This document shows positions 58,334 through 64,000 of a DNA stretch of 64,000 nt, piece after piece. Position 1 is the first letter of the stretch; each line of letters opens with the position of its first letter. This DNA comes from an uncultured Faecalibacterium sp. Lineage in GTDB: Bacteria; Bacillota; Clostridia; Oscillospirales; Ruminococcaceae. The notes below the pieces were generated by a model that saw nothing but the letters and a program-made list of their open reading frames with translations, searched no databases and was not told the DNA's origin. The position numbers and the translations under genes were made by a program. The stretch lies in NCBI GenBank assembly GCA_937907025.1, contig CALESJ010000004.1, positions 1 through 64,000 on the forward strand. The letters run 5' to 3'.

Positions 58334-59190
58334 CGCTCCCACTCCTTTCGTTGGCTGGCTTCCTCGTACATGGCCAAGTAGCTTTCGTACCGGCTGGGCG
58401 AGATGAGGCCTTCTTCCAGGGCTGCACGCACGGCGCAGCCTTTCTCGCTGCGGTGAGCGCAACCGGTAAACTGACACCTGCCGAAGTAGGGTTCAAACTC
58501 CGGGAAAGCGTGCTGCAATTCCTCCTTGGGAATACGGCACAGCTTCTGGGCTTCCAGGCTGGCAAAGCCAGGGGTATCCGCAATGCGGCCGCCGCAGCTC
58601 TCGAAAATTTCCACTTCACGGGTGGTGTGCCGGCCGCGGCCCAGCTTCTGGCTGATGTCGCCGGTGGCCCGGCGCAGTTCCGGGTCCAGAGCGTTGAGCA
58701 GCGTGGACTTGCCCACGCCGGAGTTGCCGCAGAAGGCACACAGGTTCCCCTTGATGTAGCCGCGCAGTTCGTCCAGACCTTCACCGGTTTCGTAGTGCAG
58801 TTGCACCACCGGGATGGTGCTCTTTTCATAGGCCGCCACCAGTTTGTCGGCAGCCGCCAGATCCGCCTTGGTGATAACCAGCACCGGGCGCACATCCTGG
58901 TACACCGCCGCGGCGGTCAGTTCGTCCAGGATACGGGTGCTGGGGACCGGCTGGGTGGTGCTGGCCACGATGAACAGCACATCCAGATTGGCCACCGGCG
59001 GGCGGATGAAAACATTTTTGCGGGGCAGGATTTCCTCAATCACGGCGCAGTCGGCGCTCAGGGTCACATTGTCCCCCGCCACCGGCGTGATGCCGCGCTT
59101 GCGAAACACCCCGCGGGCCCGGCATTCCACGATGCCGTCCTTAGTGCGGACATAATAAAATCCGCCGATTCCTTTTGTGATATAATCCAT
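58330..59190 (-). CDS. rsgA: Small ribosomal subunit biogenesis GTPase RsgA (CpgA)
   Basis: A 286-residue circularly permuted GTPase of late 30S assembly. The N-terminal OB fold ends near ILPRKNVFIRPPVANLD. The permuted G motifs come in the order G4 (VITKADLAA), G1 (CGNSGVGKSTLLNAL), and G3 (DTPGFASL). A C-terminal zinc motif contains CQFTGCAHRSEKGCAV. It follows prkC with a 1-nt overlap. In Bacillus it is a substrate of the PrkC kinase, encoded directly upstream here. Confidence 0.95.
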   Translation of the reverse strand: MDYITKGIGGFYYVRTKDGIVECRARGVFRKRGITPVAGDNVTLSADCAVIEEILPRKNVFIRPPVANLDVLFIVASTTQPVPSTRILDELTAAAVYQDVRPVLVITKADLAAADKLVAAYEKSTIPVVQLHYETGEGLDELRGYIKGNLCAFCGNSGVGKSTLLNALDPELRRATGDISQKLGRGRHTTREVEIFESCGGRIADTPGFASLEAQKLCRIPKEELQHAFPEFEPYFGRCQFTGCAHRSEKGCAVRAALEEGLISPSRYESYLAMYEEASQRKEWER

Positions 59191-61097
59191 TATCCCTCGT
59201 GATACAGGAAGCCGCTCTGTTCGCCGTACACGTTGCCGTCGCCGGTCTTCCAGCGGCGTTCGGTGTTGCCGTTGCCCAGATCTTCATACCATTCCTTGAC
59301 GATGGTGTTGGGATCCCCGTTCAGGGTATCGCTGCCGGTGGAAGGAGCCGGCGTCGCTTCCGGCACACCGGAAGAAACATACAAAACCGCCACACCGTTG
59401 ATGCTGGTCTGGGTACCGGCACTGGGGTTCTGGGACAGAACCGTGCCCTGAGGCTGATCGCTGGCCTGTTCCACCACCTTGGTGACCAGGTTCAAGGCAC
59501 GCAGTTCGCTGCGGGCTTCCCCTTCGGTCAGGCCCTCCACGGCAGGCACGATAACACTGGTGTCCACCGAAGGCTTGGCCACATACAAAATGACGGTGGA
59601 GCCGCCCTCCACCTGATTACCGGCAGCCGGGTCGGTACGGATGACCGTGCCTTCGCCCACGCTGTCGTTGGTTTCACGTTTGGTCACAACAGAAACGCCC
59701 AGATCGGTCAGGGTCTGCTTGGCCGTAGCCTTATCCGTTCCGGCCACGTCCGGCAGGGTGATATACTCGGTGCCGAGGCTGACTTTCAGGGTAATTTTCT
59801 GCTGTTCCTTCACAGTACGTCCCGCGGCGGGGGATTGCTGAAAGATAGTGCCTGCGGGGTAGCTGGAATTGTATTCCTGCACGATGTCGGGGTCAAGCAG
59901 GGAAAAGTATTCCGAGGCGCGAAATTCGTCCTCCGTCATGCCCACAAAGTCGATGAGCTGCACGTTGGCCCGGTTGGAGAACAGCGGGTTGGTGGAGTTG
60001 GTGAAGATCAGGTACACCAGAATGGTGGCACCGATGACAAACGCCACCGCCATGCCGAAGAAGATCGGCAGGACCGAAAAGCTCTTTGTCTTTGCTGCGG
60101 ATTTTGCTCTTGTGTTGCGCACGCCTTTGCCCTTTCCACCCGCGGTGGGAGCGCCGGCGCGCCGTGCCTGCTGGGTGCTGATACCGGACTTGGTGCCCCC
60201 GACCACCTTGTTGATGGTCTTGCTGGGAGAGTCCTGGGTGTTGTATTCATACTCAAAGCGGATGCTGGGGTTCTGTTTGAATGCCTTGATGGCTTCCAGC
60301 ATTTCGGCAGCGCTCTGGTAGCGGTCCGCCGGGTCTTTCTCCATGGCCTTCTCGGTGATCTGGCGCAGTCCTTCGGGCACATTGGGGGCCACTTCTGCCA
60401 GAGGCTTCGGCTTTTCGGAGATCTGCATGATGGCGATGGACACCGTGCCGGTGCCATCGAACGGCAGACGGCCGGAGAGCATCTCATACAGCATGACACC
60501 CACCGAATAAATATCGGTGCGGGCGTCGGTATGGTCGCCCTTGGCCTGTTCGGGGCTGATATAATGCACCGAGCCGATGGCCTTGTCACTGATGGTCTGG
60601 CTCTGGGCGCGGGAGAAGCGGGCAATGCCGAAGTCCATCATCTTGATGGAACCGTCTGCCTGCAGCATGATGTTCTGGGGCTTCACATCCCGGTGGACGA
60701 TGCCCTTGGAATGGGCATGTTCCAGAGCAGACAACACCTGGGTGGCAAAGTGCACGACCTCTTTCCAGGTCAGCGCACCGCCGCGCTGTTTCAGGTATTC
60801 TTTCAGGGTGATGCCGTCGATATACTCCATCACGATATACTGCAGTTTATCGGTTACCGAAACGTCGTACACCTTGACGATGTTCGGGTGATCCAGAATC
60901 GAGATGGCTTTGCTTTCGTTCTTGAAACGGCGGACCAGTTCCTCATTGCCCAGGAACTCTTCCTTCAGGACCTTGACCGCAATGCCGTTGCCGGTGCGGA
61001 TGTCGCGGCCCTTGTAAACGTTGGCCATGCCGCCCACGCCGATCAGGCTTTCGATCAGGTAACGGCCGTCCAGTTTTTTACCAATCAGGTTATCCAT
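59190..61097 (-). CDS. prkC: Serine/threonine kinase with PASTA repeats (PrkC/PknB)
   Basis: A 635-residue membrane kinase. The kinase domain is about 10-270: glycine loop IGVGGMANVYKG, lysine in IAVKVLKEE, HRDVKPQN catalytic loop, DFGIARFSR, and the activation segment GSVHYISPEQA. A basic linker (KGKGVRNTRAKSAAKTKS) precedes the single membrane helix (LPIFFGMAVAFVIGATILVYLIF). Outside are three PASTA repeats that sense muropeptides, then an acidic Ser/Thr/Pro stalk. It is coupled to the Stp phosphatase (8-nt overlap), the standard pair. The start uses the ATG at 61097 after GGGAGG. Confidence 0.95.
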   Translation of the reverse strand: MDNLIGKKLDGRYLIESLIGVGGMANVYKGRDIRTGNGIAVKVLKEEFLGNEELVRRFKNESKAISILDHPNIVKVYDVSVTDKLQYIVMEYIDGITLKEYLKQRGGALTWKEVVHFATQVLSALEHAHSKGIVHRDVKPQNIMLQADGSIKMMDFGIARFSRAQSQTISDKAIGSVHYISPEQAKGDHTDARTDIYSVGVMLYEMLSGRLPFDGTGTVSIAIMQISEKPKPLAEVAPNVPEGLRQITEKAMEKDPADRYQSAAEMLEAIKAFKQNPSIRFEYEYNTQDSPSKTINKVVGGTKSGISTQQARRAGAPTAGGKGKGVRNTRAKSAAKTKSFSVLPIFFGMAVAFVIGATILVYLIFTNSTNPLFSNRANVQLIDFVGMTEDEFRASEYFSLLDPDIVQEYNSSYPAGTIFQQSPAAGRTVKEQQKITLKVSLGTEYITLPDVAGTDKATAKQTLTDLGVSVVTKRETNDSVGEGTVIRTDPAAGNQVEGGSTVILYVAKPSVDTSVIVPAVEGLTEGEARSELRALNLVTKVVEQASDQPQGTVLSQNPSAGTQTSINGVAVLYVSSGVPEATPAPSTGSDTLNGDPNTIVKEWYEDLGNGNTERRWKTGDGNVYGEQSGFLYHEG

Positions 61098-61851
61098 TTG
61101 CTTCCTCCCTTGATTGATCCGTACTTTCCACACCCAACAGCAGAACCGTAATGTTGTCCTGCCCGCCGCCGCGCAGCGCGCGGTCGATCAACAACCGGGG
61201 CGTATCAAAAAAAGCGTTTTCCTGCAAGATCTGGGCGATTTCCTCGTCGGAAACCATATTGGTCAGACCGTCGGTACACAAAAGAAGAATATCGCCGGTC
61301 GCCACTTCGCAGCGGTTATATTCGGGCACAATGCTGGCCGAAACCCCCAAAGCCCTGGTGATCAGGTTTTTCTGGGGATGCAGGGCCGCCTGTTCCCGGG
61401 TGATCTGGCCGCTGTCCACCAGCTGCTGGACCATGGAATGGTCCCGGGTGATCTGGCGGATGGTTCCGGCGTGCCACAGGTACGCGCGGGAATCCCCCGC
61501 ATGGACCACATGGGCCATGTTCCCGAACACATAGGCACAGACGCCGGTGGTGCCCATGCCCAGCATATCCGGGTCAGAGGTGGCTTTGTCATATACTGCA
61601 CGGTTGGTCAGATCAAAGCCGTGCAGGATAAACTGCTTTTCTTCGCCATGGCGCAGACAGCGCAGCTGGCGGTCGAAATATTGCAGCATGCTGGCAGTGG
61701 CGATGGCCGAAGCCACCCGGCCGCCGTTGGCACCGCCCATGCCGTCACACACGACGCCCCAGCCGGAACCGTCGATCAGCTGCCGGGCACAGAAACTGTC
61801 CTGGTTCTCCTGGCGGCAGCTGCCGATGTCGGTGAGCCCTGCGATCTTCAT
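61090..61851 (-). CDS. stp: PP2C-family serine/threonine phosphatase Stp (PrpC)
   Basis: A 253-residue Mg/Mn-dependent phosphatase that reverses PrkC. Metal-binding motifs are TDIGSCRQENQDSF, VCDGMGGANGG, HAGDSRAYLWH, LLLCTDGLTNMV and GGQDNITVLL. The start is 19 nt past a GGA-type site, slightly long, but the N-terminus MKIAGLTDIG is as expected. It overlaps prkC by 8 nt. Confidence 0.95.
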   Translation of the reverse strand: MKIAGLTDIGSCRQENQDSFCARQLIDGSGWGVVCDGMGGANGGRVASAIATASMLQYFDRQLRCLRHGEEKQFILHGFDLTNRAVYDKATSDPDMLGMGTTGVCAYVFGNMAHVVHAGDSRAYLWHAGTIRQITRDHSMVQQLVDSGQITREQAALHPQKNLITRALGVSASIVPEYNRCEVATGDILLLCTDGLTNMVSDEEIAQILQENAFFDTPRLLIDRALRGGGQDNITVLLLGVESTDQSREEANG

Positions 61852-61882
61852 GCAGTCAGGTCATTCCTTTCACAGTATGTTT

Positions 61883-62944
61883 TCAGGCCTGCCCCTTTTG
61901 GGCCGCCTCCTTGGCATCTTCCCGCCGCAGCTGTCCGCAGGCGGCAGAAATATCGGCGCCGAGCCGGCGGCGCACCGTGGCGTTGACGCCCAGGTCCTCC
62001 AGCATCTGGCGGAAGCGGCGGACGTTCTCTTCGTCGGTGGCAGAATACGGGCTGCCGTCCACCGGGTTGATGGGGATCAGGTTTACATGAGCCCCCATCC
62101 CCCGGATGAGGTCCGCCAGCTTGCGGGCCATGGCCGGGGAATCATTGACGCCCCGCACCATGGAATATTCAAAGCTGATGCGCCGCCCGGTGATTTTCTG
62201 GTACCGGCGGCAGGCAGGGATCAGTTCTTCCAGCGGGTAAGCGTCATTCACCGGCATCATGCTGCTGCGCACCGCATTGTCCGGCGCGTGCAGCGATACC
62301 GACAAGGTCAGCTGCAGTTTGCGCTGGGCCAGCTCGTCGATCTTGGGCACCAGGCCGCAGGTGGACAGGCTGATGTTGCGCATGCCGATGTTCAGGCCTT
62401 CCGGGCAGGAAATCAGCTCCAGAAAGTCCATGACATTGTCAAAGTTATGCAGCGGTTCCCCGATGCCCATGAGCACAATGTGGGAAACACGCTCGCCGGT
62501 ATCTTTCTGGGCGGTGTAGATTTCCGAGGCAATCTCGCCGGGGGTCAGATCCCGCACACGGCCCGCCTGGGTGGACGCGCAGAAGCGGCAGCCCATAGCG
62601 CAGCCCACCTGGGTGGACACGCAGACGGTGTTGCCGTAATGATAGCGCATCAGCACCGTTTCGATGCAGTTGCCGTCGGCCAATTGCAGCAGGTACTTGA
62701 CCGTGCCGTCCTTGGACTGCTGGCGCCGCCGGATGGTGGGCGCCGCCAGGGTGCAGTTCTGTTCCAGGGTCTGGATCAGGGACTTGGGCTGGTCGGTCAT
62801 GGCGGAAAAGTCGGTGACGAGCTTCTGGTGTACCCATTTAAAAATCTGTTTGGCCCGGAACGCAGGCTGCCCCATCCCCTTGACGTAGTCCGTCAGGCGG
62901 GACAGGGTCAGATCGGTCAGGCACACGGGGCTCTGGTCCGTCAA
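61883..62944 (-). CDS. rlmN: Dual-specificity RNA methyltransferase RlmN
   Basis: This radical SAM enzyme makes m2A2503 in 23S rRNA and m2A37 in some tRNAs. It has about 353 residues. The radical SAM motif CAMGCRFCAST (C-x3-C-x2-C) is in the middle. The catalytic Cys pair has one cysteine in FEYSMVRGVNDS's family region and one in the late RRRLGADISAACGQLR. The LTLSRLTDYVKGMGQPAFRAKQ N-terminus is typical. The start is a TTG at 62944 behind GAGG; a GTG at 62953 lies inside the SD region. It is upstream of stp by 31 nt. Confidence 0.93.
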   Translation of the reverse strand: MTDQSPVCLTDLTLSRLTDYVKGMGQPAFRAKQIFKWVHQKLVTDFSAMTDQPKSLIQTLEQNCTLAAPTIRRRQQSKDGTVKYLLQLADGNCIETVLMRYHYGNTVCVSTQVGCAMGCRFCASTQAGRVRDLTPGEIASEIYTAQKDTGERVSHIVLMGIGEPLHNFDNVMDFLELISCPEGLNIGMRNISLSTCGLVPKIDELAQRKLQLTLSVSLHAPDNAVRSSMMPVNDAYPLEELIPACRRYQKITGRRISFEYSMVRGVNDSPAMARKLADLIRGMGAHVNLIPINPVDGSPYSATDEENVRRFRQMLEDLGVNATVRRRLGADISAACGQLRREDAKEAAQKGQA

Positions 62945-63020
62945 AGAATCCACCTCTTTCTATCATACCATGTTCTGGTCACTTTTGGGTCACGAAAGGA
63001 TGTAAAATTTACGAAAACTT

Positions 63021-64000
63021 TCAAGCGTTCCGCTCCAGCACAGCCACAAAGAAGCCGTCAAACCCGGCTTGTCCGGGCAAAAACAGCGTGCCGTACGGCG
63101 TCTGCCTGCCCGAAAGCGGCAGATTTTCAGGCGGAACAACGGTGAAATCGGGGTTATCCTGCAGGAACTGCCGCACGACTTCCTCGTTCTCATTTTGGTT
63201 AACCGTACAGGTAGAATACACCAAACGGCCGGTTTCGGCAAGGTATTTGGAACCATTTTGTAATATCTTTTTTTGCAGGCACACCAGCGCATCCAGGCCA
63301 TTCAGGTCCTTATACCGGATGTCCGGCTTTTTGCCAATGACCCCCAGCCCCGAACAGGGAACGTCGCACAAAACCCTGTCGAAGGGCTTTTCAGCCAGTT
63401 TTTCACTGGGCTGTGAGGCGTCCCCCTGAAACGGATGGGCACAGGTGACGCCGCAGCGGGCAAAGGCTTTTTTCAGCAAGGGAACGCGGGATGCCACAGC
63501 CTCACCGCTGTACAGTTCTCCCCTGTCCTGCATGGCCTGCGCCATGGTCAGGCTCTTGCCGCCGGGGGCAGCGCACAGGTCCAGCACCCGCATACCGGGA
63601 GCCACCTTCACGCTGTCCGCCGCAAACTGGCTGGCCAGCCCCTGCACATGAAAAAGTCCCTGTTGAAAGGCTTTGGTGGCGGCAGGGCTGCCCGGGAACT
63701 GTACCCGCAGGCAGTTGGCCCAGGGCCCAGGTTCCACGGTGCAGCCTTCCCTGGTAAGGTGCTCGGTAAGAGCAGCCGCATCGGTTTTCAGGGTGTTCAC
63801 CCGCACCCAGGTAGGGGCAGGCAGGTAAAAGGCCTCCGCGATGGCTTCGGCCTCCTCGCCGTATTGCTGCAGCAGCAGGTCTGCCACCGGGGCGGACAGG
63901 CTGTAATAGGTTTGCAGACGGTCCACCAGGTCCGGAAACTCCTCCGGTATGGGTTTGCAGGCGGCTGCGCGGCGCAGCACCGCATTAACCATGCCCGCCG
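63021..64000 (-). CDS. rsmB: 16S rRNA m5C967 methyltransferase RsmB (5' end beyond the window)
   Basis: A partial gene; the reading frame is open to the window edge. The visible part begins inside the NusB-like domain (GMVNAVLRRAAA, family GFVNAVLR) and continues with the RsmB methyltransferase domain: SAM site DLCAAPGGKSLTMAQAM, catalytic Cys motifs CDVPCSGLGV and VYSTCTVNQNENE, and PDIRYKDLNGL. It methylates C967 of 16S rRNA. About 100 N-terminal residues are missing from the window. It heads the conserved rsmB-rlmN-stp-prkC block. Confidence 0.95.
   Translation of the reverse strand, partial: AGMVNAVLRRAAACKPIPEEFPDLVDRLQTYYSLSAPVADLLLQQYGEEAEAIAEAFYLPAPTWVRVNTLKTDAAALTEHLTREGCTVEPGPWANCLRVQFPGSPAATKAFQQGLFHVQGLASQFAADSVKVAPGMRVLDLCAAPGGKSLTMAQAMQDRGELYSGEAVASRVPLLKKAFARCGVTCAHPFQGDASQPSEKLAEKPFDRVLCDVPCSGLGVIGKKPDIRYKDLNGLDALVCLQKKILQNGSKYLAETGRLVYSTCTVNQNENEEVVRQFLQDNPDFTVVPPENLPLSGRQTPYGTLFLPGQAGFDGFFVAVLERNA

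Noticed and set aside
59199..61151. A 650-codon plus-strand open frame
   Set aside because: It is exactly opposite prkC and shows no independent features; rejected as a mirror frame.
1..64000. CRISPR arrays, transposons, prophage or integrase genes
   Set aside because: I saw no direct-repeat arrays, transposase or recombinase motifs, or phage genes on either strand.

Overview
The window reads as a chromosomal segment from a high-GC (by eye about 60%) anaerobic Clostridia, most likely the Oscillospiraceae/Ruminococcaceae group (Gemmiger/Subdoligranulum/Faecalibacterium-like). The evidence is spore genes (spoIVA, spoVM, a SPOCS-LysM protein, bofA), an FeoA/FeoB system with a DUF3793 partner, a ferredoxin-type [FeFe] hydrogenase, DUF512-der-plsY synteny and anaerobic B12 synthesis. 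No 16S gene is present, so the genus is a guess. No phage, insertion sequence, CRISPR array or conventional defence island is visible; nearly everything is core or metabolic.

Region 1 (about 0.35-20.1 kb, minus strand) is one tightly packed, translationally coupled 22-gene operon for corrinoid uptake and anaerobic adenosylcobalamin synthesis. Reading right to left: promoter, cobalamin riboswitch and intrinsic terminator, then btuF-btuC-btuD, cbiK-cbiD-cbiL-cbiF-cbiG-cbiH-cbiJ-cbiET-cbiA, cobT-cobU-cobS, a short second cobU-like gene, a cobC-like phosphatase, cbiB-cobD-cbiP-cobA-cbiC. A stub of an XRE regulator lies beyond its end.

Region 2 (20.1-28.2 kb, minus) holds stress and housekeeping genes: bcp-yaaA, a YedK/HMCES-type protein, two poorly characterised genes, an Rsm22-type methyltransferase, tRNA-Pro(GGG), glmM, tcdA-ttcA.

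Region 3 (28.1-32.7 kb) is an iron island: feoA2-feoA-feoB-Cys-rich peptide (minus), a divergent DtxR/MntR-type regulator (plus), and a DUF3793 gene (minus). The same 16-bp palindrome, GTTAG-N6-CTAAC, occurs five times at the promoters of these units, which defines a small local regulon.

Region 4 (32.7-48 kb) is mixed: a membrane diguanylate cyclase, an M3 peptidase, an FMN-dependent alpha-hydroxy-acid oxidase, DUF512-der-plsY, yceD-rpmF, pgi with a small P-loop protein, dacF, mtaB, and a monomeric [FeFe] hydrogenase.

Region 5 (47.6-64 kb) has rlmH-walJ-murA, a large M23/G5 membrane protein, an RluA-type synthase, rnpB (plus strand), the sporulation cluster SPOCS-spoIVA-DUF2508-bofA, and the conserved Firmicutes block rsmB-rlmN-stp-prkC-rsgA-thiN-spoVM. 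The 22-codon spoVM gene sits where synteny predicts it. SpoVM and SpoIVA are partners in anchoring the spore coat basement layer, and here they lie close together.

I did not find a convincing wholly new system. The best leads are the complementary pair of degenerate CobU proteins, the local iron regulon with DUF3793, the spoVM/SPOCS/spoIVA/bofA grouping, and the orphan P-loop and membrane genes.
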